A stretch of DNA of 64,000 nt, taken from assembly GCF_001375655.1 (NCBI RefSeq), contig NZ_CTEN01000002.1, positions 462,897 to 526,896 on the forward strand, in the 5' to 3' direction. Positions within the stretch are counted from its first letter, which is position 1. Each line of letters starts with the position of its first letter. The position numbers and the translations under genes are program-made. Positions 17,950-28,060 of the stretch are shown piece by piece. Source of the stretch: Streptococcus varani (GTDB lineage Bacteria > Bacillota > Bacilli > Lactobacillales > Streptococcaceae). Under the pieces are notes generated by a model. The model saw only the letters and a list, made by a program, of their open reading frames with translations, was not told the DNA's origin and ran no database searches.

Positions 17950-20586
17950 TTATTTCGCTTCATACCAAGTCTGACCAGCATTTTCTTCTGCGATCAATGG
18001 TACGGCCAGTTCGATGGCTGATTCCATGGTTTCTTTGACCAATTTTTGAACGGCTTCCAGCTCGGCATTTGGTACTTCTAGGACAATTTCATCGTGCACT
18101 TGTAAGAGCATGCGAGCCCTGAAGTATCCTGCTGTCAGAGCCTTATCCAGGTTAATCATGGCCACCTTGAGAATGTCAGCAGCGGAACCTTGAATTGGGG
18201 AGTTAATGGCTGTCCGCTCGGCAAAGTTACGGACATTGAAGTTGCGGGAATTAATATCTGGCAACTCTCTGCGGCGGTGGTAAATAGTCTCCACATAGCC
18301 CTTATCACGCGCATCACGAACAATATTTTCCATATAGGCCTTGATGCCTGGGAAACGCTCAAAATAGGTGTCAATATAAAACTTGGCAGCCTTTCTGGTA
18401 ATACCCAAGTTGTTGGACAAACCAAAATCAGAGATACCATAGACTACACCGAAGTTAACGGCCTTGGCATTGCGGCGGTCATTTGGCGTCACATCCTTGG
18501 CATCCTTGATATCAAAGACCCGCATAGCTGTCGCCGTATGGATATCTTCGCCCCGTTTGAAGGATTCAATCAAGTGCTCGTCTTTGGAAATATGAGCCAG
18601 GACCCGCAGCTCAATCTGCGAGTAGTCCGATGCTAGCAAAACACTGTCTTCCATAGAGGGTACAAATGCCTTACGAATCAGGCGTCCCTGTTCTAGACGG
18701 ACAGGGATATTTTGTAGGTTGGGATCCGTAGAGGACAGACGACCGGTCTGAGTTAAGTCCTGGACATAGCGGGTATGAATCTTACCATCTGCTAAGATAG
18801 CATCCTGCAAGCCAATGACGTAAGTCGATTGTAATTTAGTAATTTGGCGGTATTCCAAGATTTTTGAAACAACTGGAGCAATCGGTGCTAAACGCTCAAG
18901 CACATCAACCGCTGTTGAATAACCCGTCTTGGTTTTCTTGGTCAATTCCAAAGGTAGTCCCATCTTCTCAAAGAGGAGAACACCTAACTGTTTAGGCGAG
19001 TTGATATTGAACTCTTCACCAGCCAAATCATAAATCTTCTGAGTCAACTCCGCAATCAACAGCTCATTTTCAGCCTGCATGATTTGCAAGGTTTCAGCTT
19101 GCACCTTGATACCAGCGATTTCCATCTTAGCCAGGACATCCGCCAGTGGCAACTCCATCTCAAAAAGCAAGTCTGACTGTTGATGCTCCGTCAGTTTGCC
19201 TAACATAGGCTCCTTAGTCTCTAAGATGACCTGAACCTTACGGGCCAAATACTCAAAGAAGACGTCATCTTCTGGAAGACCGAGTTTTGCCCCCTTGCCA
19301 TAGACAGCCTCATCCACTGACAGACTAGTTTGTCCGTACAGATGAGCAATCGTTGCCAATCTATTATCTTCTACCGTTGACAGTAGATAGGTAGCCAAAC
19401 GGCTATCAAAGCTAGCCTTAGGCAAGTTGATATCCATGTGAGATAAGAGGACTTTGCTCCGTTTGAAGTCATAGGTTTGAATGGCATGACTTTCTAGAAA
19501 TTCTTTGAAGATACTTTGTTGAAGAACCTCTGGTTTGGCCACATAGAGCTGCCCAGGACGTCCCCAAGCCAAACCAACCATTTCTTCTCTGTGGTAGTTT
19601 TCGCCTAAGATTTCAAAATAGAAGGCATCATCAGCTTGCAACATATCTGCTGTGACTTCTGTCACAACGGTATATTCGATGGCTTGCTCTTCTTCCTGGC
19701 CAGTCTGACCTAATTGAGCCCGCAGTTGCTTGAAACCCATTTCATCATAAAATTGACCCAAAACGGCCAAATCTGGTCCATTATAAACAATATCATCCAG
19801 TCCAATTTCAATTGGCGATTGGGTGTCAATGGTCGCCAGAGTTCGTGATAAGAAAGCCTGCTCCTTGTCGTTTAACAGGTTTTCTTTCATTTTGGAAGCC
19901 TTGAAACTATCAATATGTTCATAAATACCTTCTAAACTACCGTATTCCAAAAGTAGTTTGAGACCTGTTTTTTCTCCAATTTTAGTAACACCTGGAATGT
20001 TATCAGACTTATCGCCCATGAGAGCTTTTAGGTCGATAAACTGAGTGGGGGTGATCCCCATTTTTTCCATAAGGTAGTCCGGAGTAAATTCTTCAAATTC
20101 CGCCACGCCTTTTTTGGAAATTTCCACAATGGTATTGGCATCAGTCAGCTGAATCAAGTCCTTGTCGCCACTGGCGATGACCACATCAAAAGGTACTTCT
20201 GTCCGCTCAGCCATCTTATCCAGGGTACCGATGATGTCATCTGCTTCATAGTTGGCCAATTCATAGTGCTGGATACCCATAGCTTCCAACATCTGACGAA
20301 TGAAAGGAAATTGCTCTCGAAATTCATCTGGAGTTTTGGCCCGACCAGCCTTATAATCTGCAAACATCTCTGTCCGGAAAGTTGTTTTGCCCGCATCAAA
20401 GGCTACCAAGATGTGGGTCGGCTGTACCCGCTCCATAAGGTGGTTGAGCATGAGGTGAAAACCATAGATGGCGTTGGTATGGAGACCGGTCGGGCTCTTA
20501 AAGCGGTCAATCTGGTTATAAAGAGCAAAGAAAGCTCGAAATGCGACGGAAGATCCATCAATTAATAAGAGTTTATTTTTTTTCAT
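17950..20586 (-). CDS. polA: DNA polymerase I
   Basis: An 878-aa repair and Okazaki-processing polymerase. The N-terminal 5'-nuclease domain (LLLIDGSSVAFRAFFA, YEADDIIGTL, GDKDLIQL) covers residues 1-300. The middle domain has FEIL where the proofreading FDTE motif would be, so 3'-5' exonuclease is probably absent, as reported for pneumococcal PolI. The polymerase domain shows DYSQIELRVLAH, KAVNFGVVYG and QVHDEIVLE. The start at 20586 gives the family N-terminus. An extended -10 (TGCTATAAT) ends six bases before the ATG, implying a leaderless mRNA. Confidence 0.96.
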   Translation of the reverse strand: MKKNKLLLIDGSSVAFRAFFALYNQIDRFKSPTGLHTNAIYGFHLMLNHLMERVQPTHILVAFDAGKTTFRTEMFADYKAGRAKTPDEFREQFPFIRQMLEAMGIQHYELANYEADDIIGTLDKMAERTEVPFDVVIASGDKDLIQLTDANTIVEISKKGVAEFEEFTPDYLMEKMGITPTQFIDLKALMGDKSDNIPGVTKIGEKTGLKLLLEYGSLEGIYEHIDSFKASKMKENLLNDKEQAFLSRTLATIDTQSPIEIGLDDIVYNGPDLAVLGQFYDEMGFKQLRAQLGQTGQEEEQAIEYTVVTEVTADMLQADDAFYFEILGENYHREEMVGLAWGRPGQLYVAKPEVLQQSIFKEFLESHAIQTYDFKRSKVLLSHMDINLPKASFDSRLATYLLSTVEDNRLATIAHLYGQTSLSVDEAVYGKGAKLGLPEDDVFFEYLARKVQVILETKEPMLGKLTEHQQSDLLFEMELPLADVLAKMEIAGIKVQAETLQIMQAENELLIAELTQKIYDLAGEEFNINSPKQLGVLLFEKMGLPLELTKKTKTGYSTAVDVLERLAPIAPVVSKILEYRQITKLQSTYVIGLQDAILADGKIHTRYVQDLTQTGRLSSTDPNLQNIPVRLEQGRLIRKAFVPSMEDSVLLASDYSQIELRVLAHISKDEHLIESFKRGEDIHTATAMRVFDIKDAKDVTPNDRRNAKAVNFGVVYGISDFGLSNNLGITRKAAKFYIDTYFERFPGIKAYMENIVRDARDKGYVETIYHRRRELPDINSRNFNVRNFAERTAINSPIQGSAADILKVAMINLDKALTAGYFRARMLLQVHDEIVLEVPNAELEAVQKLVKETMESAIELAVPLIAEENAGQTWYEAK

Positions 20587-20601
20587 GCTTCTATTATAGC
20601 A
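20587..20601 (-). promoter_or_regulatory. polA extended -10 promoter, leaderless
   Basis: Minus strand TGC-TATAAT-AGAAGC-ATG. The usual start point seven bases after the -10 is the A of the ATG. No ribosome binding site exists. Confidence 0.7.
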
Positions 20602-20645
20602 TGATTTGGGTATTTGGAGAGGCTTGAAGGTTGTAAAAGACGACG

Positions 20646-20677
20646 AAAAAGAGCTGATTTTACTCAACCAACTCCTT
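20646..20677 (-). terminator. terminator after DUF4298 gene
   Basis: Minus-strand stem GAGTTGGTT / AATCAGCTC (two wobbles) followed by TTTTT. Confidence 0.65.
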
Positions 20678-20682
20678 CTTCT

Positions 20683-20979
20683 TTATTCTTCTACTTTCAG
20701 CATTTTAGTAGCCAACTCTAAGAGTGAAATGGCTACTTGCTGGCGGTCCATTATCAGATTATAGATGGCATCTTCACTGAGGACACCGGCAGGAATCTTG
20801 TCAAATTCTCCTCGACCTGCTGCATCAAAATCCTGCATATACTGGTCACTATAGTAGTAGTCCTGCAAATCCTGATATTCTGACTGACTGGCTTCGTAAG
20901 CTTTTGCCACTTCTTCCAGTTGACGCAGCATCTCTACTTGATGATGGAGGTTTTTTTCCATTTCTTCAATTCTTTGCAT
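20683..20979 (-). CDS. DUF4298 domain protein
   Basis: A 98-aa acidic, coiled-coil-rich cytoplasmic protein starting MQRIEEMEKNLHHQVEMLRQLEE, matching DUF4298. Function unknown. It starts 29 bp after the MFS gene and precedes a terminator, so the two probably form an operon. Confidence 0.8.
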   Translation of the reverse strand: MQRIEEMEKNLHHQVEMLRQLEEVAKAYEASQSEYQDLQDYYYSDQYMQDFDAAGRGEFDKIPAGVLSEDAIYNLIMDRQQVAISLLELATKMLKVEE

Positions 20980-21008
20980 TATTTTTCTCCTTTAAAATAA
21001 ATTAAATT

Positions 21009-22175
21009 CTATTTGGTCATAAAATTACGATAGAGAAGGGAGAAGCCAAAAATCATGAGGCTTCCCATTAAGGGTAAAAGAACGGTGTAGGAAATATGGA
21101 TATTGGCAATCAGAAAAGCTGATAGGCTAGAACCAACTGCCTGTCCCAACTGATTGGCTGAGCCATTAAGACTAAGCATCAGACTGGATTTATTATCCGT
21201 AGCGACACTCATCCCGGTAATCATCTGAATACCTGTAAACCAGGCTGCAATTTGCCAAAGAATAATCAGTGGAATAAGAATAAAAACCTCTTTAGGGAGC
21301 AAAAAAATCAAGATAGAAATGATTCCTTGTAGACTACTTCCTAGTACAAGGGCTTTTTTGTAGCCGATTTTATCTGCATAGACTCCACCAACATGATTAC
21401 CTGAAAAACTAGCAATCCCAATAATCACCAGTAAAATACTCATGATGGGAGCAAGACTTGGCAGCAGTTCTAGTACATAGGGTGTCAGGAAGGTGTAGAA
21501 ACCACCATATCCTAAGAAAAAGAGGAACATACATAAAAGGACAAATTGAACATCTTTAAGCTTGAAAAACCTTAGTTCTTCTAGGAAGTTGTTTTCCTTC
21601 TCCTCAACTTCTGCTTTGGGCAAGAAACGCATGAAATAAAGCAAAGAGAAAAGCATCAAAACAATCAAAAAACCAAAATCTGTTTGCCAGCTAAATATCT
21701 CTGATAAGAATCGGGTTAATGGGACGCCGATAACAAGGGCCAAAGCTGCACCCATAATTAATCTAGCAAGTGTCGAACCAAGTTTATCTTTGGAAGAAAA
21801 ACCCGCCACCGTAGCTGTCGCTAAGACTCCGTAGCTATTGCCAGCGATACCAGATAAAAAACGAGCCATGAGCAGTTGAATAAAATTTGGAGCCAGAATC
21901 ATCCAAAAAGTTGATAATATGGTTAAAAAAAGCATCATTTTCAATGCCTTGGTTCGCTCCATCTTTCGAAAAAGAATGAGGACAATGGGTACTCCAATTG
22001 CAGCCCCGTAAGCATAAAAAGAATTGAGCAAACCGGTTTCGGCAATGGAAATACTAAGCTGGTCAGCCACCTTATCTAGAATCCCATTAAAAAGCATGGC
22101 CGACATGGCTAAAACAAAAGCCATGAGAATAAAGACGGATTGAGTTCTTGTTGTTAATTGATTCTTTTTCATCAT
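21009..22175 (-). CDS. MFS transporter (sugar/drug efflux type)
   Basis: A 388-aa major facilitator with 12 predicted helices, similar to AraJ/YdhP-type efflux proteins (MARFLSGIAGNSYGV and GGVYADKIGYKKALV loop motifs). Substrate unknown. Two start codons are adjacent (22175, 22172). Probably co-transcribed with the DUF4298 gene. Confidence 0.85.
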   Translation of the reverse strand: MMKKNQLTTRTQSVFILMAFVLAMSAMLFNGILDKVADQLSISIAETGLLNSFYAYGAAIGVPIVLILFRKMERTKALKMMLFLTILSTFWMILAPNFIQLLMARFLSGIAGNSYGVLATATVAGFSSKDKLGSTLARLIMGAALALVIGVPLTRFLSEIFSWQTDFGFLIVLMLFSLLYFMRFLPKAEVEEKENNFLEELRFFKLKDVQFVLLCMFLFFLGYGGFYTFLTPYVLELLPSLAPIMSILLVIIGIASFSGNHVGGVYADKIGYKKALVLGSSLQGIISILIFLLPKEVFILIPLIILWQIAAWFTGIQMITGMSVATDNKSSLMLSLNGSANQLGQAVGSSLSAFLIANIHISYTVLLPLMGSLMIFGFSLLYRNFMTK

Positions 22176-22331
22176 TTCTCTTTCTGGACAGTTTTCAGAA
22201 ACATTCTTGATACCGCTTACAAAAATAACTCCGCTATATCAATTTTTCTCTAATTCTAGTATACGGTTTTTAAGCAGCAATAGCAAGCTATATTAGACAA
22301 TATCGACATAAATTCACTATAAGAAGTATGT

Positions 22332-22354
22332 AAAAAAGCAACCAGATGGTCGCT
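22332..22354 (-). terminator. terminator after PAP2 gene
   Basis: Minus-strand stem AGCGACCA / TGGTTGCT followed by TTTTTT. Confidence 0.75.
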
Positions 22355-22361
22355 TCATTGA

Positions 22362-22859
22362 CTAACTTATAATGAGGACTAACCCTGCCAAGATACCAAT
22401 TAGCATGCCTGCAATGACATCTTTGGGATAGTGAACGCCACCCAGAACACGGCAAATTGCCAAGGTTGCAGATAAAATTAACAAAACTAATCCCAAACAA
22501 ATATTGAAGGAGAGAAAACACATAGAAATCATGGTTGCTGAAAAAACATGACGACTGGGCATGGATTGTCCAACTGTATCCTTTGTCATAATGGGCTGGA
22601 TAGACCATTTTTCATAGGGCCTAGCTTGATTGATAACCTTGCGAATGATGGTCACCAGCAAAAAAGTCAGGCCTGGTACCAAGATATAGATTAATAATTG
22701 ATTTGGAGAATTCAAAGAAATGTAGCCTAACAAAAGCGGATAGAGCAAGTACATGAGCTTGGTAACGGATCGATTAAAGGTAGCTAATAAAGAAAGAGCC
22801 AGAGGTGATTGCCGGATGGAAGAGGTCAAGTTTTTATAGAAGCTTGCGTAATCCCTCAT
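22362..22859 (-). CDS. PAP2 family phosphatase
   Basis: A 165-aa membrane phosphatase with all three catalytic motifs: KVINQARPYEK, PSRH (SMPSRHVFS) and GGVHYPKDVIAG. About five helices. Probably dephosphorylates a lipid phosphate such as undecaprenyl pyrophosphate or phosphatidate. Its ATG overlaps the stop of the DUF2200 gene (ATGA). Confidence 0.88.
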   Translation of the reverse strand: MRDYASFYKNLTSSIRQSPLALSLLATFNRSVTKLMYLLYPLLLGYISLNSPNQLLIYILVPGLTFLLVTIIRKVINQARPYEKWSIQPIMTKDTVGQSMPSRHVFSATMISMCFLSFNICLGLVLLILSATLAICRVLGGVHYPKDVIAGMLIGILAGLVLIIS

Positions 22860-23212
22860 ACTTGATACTTCCCAATAATATCTGAAACTGATTTCCCTTT
22901 AGCCAACCAGTCCACCAACTTATCCAAACGGCGAATTTCTTGCATGAGGGGATCTTCAATCGCTTCGATTTGCACCCCACAAATCTTACCTGTGATATTG
23001 CTACGGAATGGTGTATAATGTGGTGCCTGACGGAAAAAATCCCCGAATGTCAACTCGGATTCCATGAGTTTTTCAATCGTCTCTAGGTCGTAACCTGTCA
23101 ACCAGCTGGTCACATCCAAAACATCCTGTCGGGTCTTCCCTTTTCGCTCCGCCTTAGCAATTAAGGCCTTGAAAACACTGGGAAAGGTCATATTGTAAAT
23201 CCGATGGCTCAT
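22856..23212 (-). CDS. DUF2200 family protein
   Basis: A 118-aa soluble protein matching DUF2200 throughout (MSHRIYNMTFPSVFKALIAKAERKGKT opening, LTFGDFFRQAP, GVQIEAIEDPLMQEIRRLDKLVDWLAKGK). Function unknown. Translationally coupled to the PAP2 gene downstream. Confidence 0.85.
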   Translation of the reverse strand: MSHRIYNMTFPSVFKALIAKAERKGKTRQDVLDVTSWLTGYDLETIEKLMESELTFGDFFRQAPHYTPFRSNITGKICGVQIEAIEDPLMQEIRRLDKLVDWLAKGKSVSDIIGKYQV

Positions 23213-23253
23213 AGCACTCCTCTTTTTTTAATAATCTTAAGGACTATTGTAAC

Positions 23254-23283
23254 AAAAAAGAGCTGGTATTAGTACCTCTTTTT
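23254..23283 (-). terminator. terminator after ArsR-type regulator
   Basis: Minus-strand stem AAAAAGAGGTA...TACC-AGCTCTTTTT followed by T-run. Confidence 0.7.
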
Positions 23284-23298
23284 GAATCCGGTAAAAAA

Positions 23299-24345
23299 TT
23301 ATTTTCTTGTATCCAGTTGGAAATCTGTTTGCAACTTAGCGATGACTTCCTCCAGTAGCTCTTTATTAACGTTATATTTGACATGCTTGTCCTCGCGATT
23401 GAAGATTAAGAGTTGGGCGTTGATGAGTTTTTGCGTATGAAAGGACACAGCAGCCCCGGTAATAGCAAGAGCTTGTGCAATATCCTTACTCTTGGCATGG
23501 GGTTTGGTTAGCTCTACCAAAACATTATATCGGGTCACATCACTGATGACCTTGAGAATAGTAGTGAACTGATCCACATCCAATTCCTTATTCTCTCCCA
23601 AAAGTTGGTCTATTCGGCAGGAGAGGATAAAATAGTGATACAAACTACCCTGGGCATCCGAAGTATAGGATAAAAACCGGATAATCCAAGGACTCACAAT
23701 GTAGAGACCCACTTCCTCTTCTTCTCCCAGATAAAATGAAGAATTGGATAAATAGGGAGATTTTGTAAACAGTTCTTCTAGAGAGAAAGCTCGAGCAAAA
23801 GCTTGGCGTTCCTTTACGCCTTTATCCAAATATGGTTGATAGAGGGGAACCAGCTCCCTAGAAAGGGTAACTAATTCCTGCATAGAATCCATAGGCTTGC
23901 GATAAAACTGGCTAAAGTACCACTTCGTGTCAGCTTTTGCTGTTGACAAGTCCAGTCGCTCCCAAAAATCAGCTTCCTTGTCCATCTGTTCGGGTTCGGA
24001 ATTTAATAGTTGCTTTAAATGTTCTTGAATTTCTTCTTCAGTCAAACTTAAGCAATAGGTGTGAACATCTTCCACATCTTCAACGTCTATATCTTTGTCT
24101 ACCATTTCAATAAAAACAGAATGAAGCAAGCTAAGACCGTATCCCATCAGATAATATTGAGCGATTCTATCTTTATAAGGGGCAAAGACTTGCTTGAGCT
24201 CTTCTAAAATTGGAAAGACGTCCTTGAGAATTTCTTTTTCTTTATTGGATAAATCCCATTCTCCATCAGAGCCATCTTCAGGAAAAATGGGTACAAAGAA
24301 CTGTTCTACAATCTGACTGGCTTTTTCGGAATAGATGACCTTCAT
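23299..24345 (-). CDS. ArsR-like winged-helix regulator with long N-terminal domain
   Basis: A protein of about 348 aa. The C-terminal 80 residues form an ArsR winged helix (KVISDVTRYNVLVELTKPHAKSKDIAQALAITGAAVSFHTQKL). The N-terminal 260 residues resemble DUF5937-type regulators and probably sense a ligand. Start placed at 24345 because GAGG is well spaced for it; another ATG lies at 24351. It follows the broken MFS gene in the same direction and is a candidate for binding the AT palindrome at 25721-25748. Confidence 0.8.
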   Translation of the reverse strand: MKVIYSEKASQIVEQFFVPIFPEDGSDGEWDLSNKEKEILKDVFPILEELKQVFAPYKDRIAQYYLMGYGLSLLHSVFIEMVDKDIDVEDVEDVHTYCLSLTEEEIQEHLKQLLNSEPEQMDKEADFWERLDLSTAKADTKWYFSQFYRKPMDSMQELVTLSRELVPLYQPYLDKGVKERQAFARAFSLEELFTKSPYLSNSSFYLGEEEEVGLYIVSPWIIRFLSYTSDAQGSLYHYFILSCRIDQLLGENKELDVDQFTTILKVISDVTRYNVLVELTKPHAKSKDIAQALAITGAAVSFHTQKLINAQLLIFNREDKHVKYNVNKELLEEVIAKLQTDFQLDTRK

Positions 24346-24422
24346 TTGCATTCCTCTTTCTTCAACACTTATTTAAGTTTATCTTATCAAAATCAAACAA
24401 GCATGTAAACCGTTTGCTCTGC

Positions 24423-25703
24423 TTAGATTGCTTTTTCAAGAGTAGAATGCATTTTGAGTCTGGCAGATTTCAAGGTAAAAAGGATAAGGATAAGAGATAG
24501 ACCTAAAAAGATAAGAGCAATGGCTTGTGATGAAAGGACGACTACTAAAGCTGATACTAGTAGACGACAAGTGACCAGGCCTAGAGTACAGAAGGTATCA
24601 ATTCCTGCACCAATAGTGGCCAACCGCTCTTCTGGCAGTGCCCGGACGATAAAAGCATGCATTTTGGGTTGACTGGCACCCGCTAGAACCATACTGAAGA
24701 AATTAATGAGCATAATCAGATAAATGTTCTGCAAGAAAAAGCCAAAAAACAGTAAACTCGGCATAAAGGCTATGCTATTCACCAATGTTATAAAGTTAGT
24801 ATTTTTGAGAAGAGTAGTTGAAAGAATACTCCCTAAAATAGTAGCCACGAGACTGATGATGACCAAACTGGATAAAGTGATGGCAGGAGAAACAAGAGCA
24901 AAGCTAGCATTTTCCTTGATTGTGAGAAGAAGCAAGCCATCCTGTCCTGCAAACACTGCGTTGAGACCAGCAATGGTTACAATAGAGACCTTGAGTGACG
25001 GAATATTCTTAACGGCCTGATAGGAATCTTTGAGACTGAACTAAAAATGTTGAAAAAAGCTTCCAGATCCTTCTGCTACTTGCTCTTGACTGGCCTGAAT
25101 AGGATTATCTTTGAGCAACTTGTTTAGACTTGGGCGAATAGCCATGATAATCAGCAGACTAACTAGAAAGGTTCCAGCATTGAAAAAGGCCAAGTGTTGG
25201 TAAGTCATGATACCGATGAGGATTGCCCCACTGGATTGAAAAAGAATGCGTAACATTGAGCTACTAGCCTGCCGAAAGGCATACATACTTTCGCGTTCAT
25301 TATCAGCAACGATACGTAGGCTAATAGGAGTAAAAAGAGCATTTTCATATTGACCAGCTAGGTCAGATAAGAGATTAACGATTACTGCCAAAACAACCAC
25401 CCAAAGAGCTGCTGGAAATCCCATCGCAAAACCAATTATGAGATAGAGAACGACTCGAAAAAGTAGGGTTAGGGATACACGATCCACCTTGTTCTTGGTC
25501 TTGTCCCCCCACATGCCCGTGAAAATCATGGTCAAAAACGGAAGACTTTCTGAAATAGTGACCAGGGAAATAGCCAGCTTTGCTTCTGGTAAAAGTAGGA
25601 CATAGTTCATCAAAGCTAAATAGTATAGAACATCTCCAAAGTTGGATAGCATATCTGCTACAAAGGTCGCCATAAAGAGTTTGTTTTGTAGAATCGTTTT
25701 CAT
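24423..25703 (-). pseudogene. MFS transporter gene with one in-frame amber stop
   Basis: The two halves (codons from 25703, and the part continuing to 24423) lie in the same frame and together encode a normal 12-helix MFS protein of about 426 residues. They are separated only by TAG at 25041-25043, after GSGSFFQHF and before FSLKDSYQAVKN. A CAG (Gln) to TAG change would explain it. There is no frameshift or deletion. Either the gene is inactive, or two half-transporters are made. The promoter and operator upstream look intact, suggesting a recent mutation. Confidence 0.88.
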
Positions 25704-25720
25704 TTTCTAACCTCACTTAA

Positions 25721-25748
25721 TTTATATTAAATATTTATTTAATATAAA
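25721..25748. promoter_or_regulatory. perfect 28-bp AT-rich palindrome
   Basis: Arms TTTATATTAAATA and TATTTAATATAAA are exact complements around TT, 17 bp before the MFS start and just past the -10. ATTTATTTAATAT recurs around 25780-25792. Probable operator, perhaps for the ArsR-type regulator. Confidence 0.7.
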
Positions 25749-25749
25749 T

Positions 25750-25777
25750 ATTATACATTTCTTAAAAATAAAGTCAA
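25750..25777 (-). promoter_or_regulatory. promoter of the broken MFS gene
   Basis: Minus-strand TTGACT (25772-25777), 16-bp spacer, TATAAT (25750-25755). Confidence 0.8.
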
Positions 25778-25888
25778 TTATTTATTTAATATTATTTTTT
25801 AAAATTAAGTGATTATTTAAAACTATTAAAAATAACATTCTAAAAAACAGTTCCCTTCATATCTAGCGTTCTTAGCAATCAGAGAAGC

Positions 25889-25945
25889 AAAAAGTGAACA
25901 TGTTTATCTTTCTAGTCAACAGAAAGATAAACATGTTCACTTTTT
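25889..25945. terminator. very strong terminator after dexB
   Basis: A perfect 25-bp stem (arms at 25889-25913 and 25921-25945, core GTGAACATGTTTATC) around the loop AGTCAAC; T-runs allow function on both strands. Confidence 0.92.
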
Positions 25946-25979
25946 TTGATAAATTTTTTTAGCTTGAAGATATCTGTCC

Positions 25980-27602
<1,623 letters not shown>

Positions 27603-27607
27603 TCAAC

Positions 27608-27644
27608 AGTAGGAAAGCTCCATATCATCTGGAGCTTTCTTACT
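27608..27644 (-). other. hairpin in dexB leader
   Basis: Stem AGTAAGAAAGCTCCA / TGGAGCTTTCCTACT in the 5' untranslated region of dexB, without a T-run. Possible mRNA stabiliser or processing site. Confidence 0.5.
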
Positions 27645-27671
27645 AGGAGGTCAATTTATTTCTTTTACCAA

Positions 27672-27701
27672 ATTATAGCAAACGTTTTCATCAAACCGCA
27701 A
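27672..27701 (-). promoter_or_regulatory. dexB promoter with cre-like operator
   Basis: Minus-strand TTGCGG (27696-27701), 18-bp spacer, TATAAT (27672-27677). TGAAAACGTTTGCT at 27677-27690 matches the CcpA/LacI operator pattern at 12 of 14 positions and touches the -10. Confidence 0.7.
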
Positions 27702-27743
27702 TGGCCAATCTGATGAAAATATTTGTGCAGGTTGCACAGGTCA

Positions 27744-27973
27744 TATAGTCGAATGAATTAGCTTTAAGACTAGGAACTGAGGTGCAGGCAGCTCCAACAG
27801 TCAGGGGAGTGACTGTTGGAGGCGGGAAATAAAAACTGACAAAAGTCAGTTTACCTAACAGTCATGGGATAGACTGTTGGAGGACCGAAATAAAAGAAAC
27901 TAAGTTTCTCTCAACTGGAGTACAGCAAACCGGTAGTGACAACGTATCAAACATACTAATTCAAATGACTATA
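27744..27973 (+). repeat. BOX-like modular repeat, copy 3 (one full unit)
   Basis: A 230-bp copy with ends TATAGTCGAATGAATTA and TAATTCAAATGACTATA, the best inverted pair of the three. ACAGTC palindromes start at 27797 and 27858 (61 bp apart). It sits between the terminator of the GH13/ABC operon and the dexB promoter. Confidence 0.88.
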
Positions 27974-27978
27974 ATAGA

Positions 27979-28045
27979 AAAAACAAAAAGATGGAAACTG
28001 CTGCAAGGTTAACTACCTTCGAGCCTGTTTGGTTTCAATCTTTTT
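27979..28045 (-). terminator. terminator of the GH13/ABC operon
   Basis: Minus-strand stem AAAAAGATTGAAAC / GTTTCCATCTTTTT (one mismatch) with an additional inner structure, then TTTTTTC. Confidence 0.75.
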
Positions 28046-28060
28046 GATTTTATCAGAGTA

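Noticed and set aside
24423..25703. Frameshift or two separate half-transporter genes
   Set aside because: Both halves are in the same frame with only one stop codon between them, so a nonsense change is the simplest reading.
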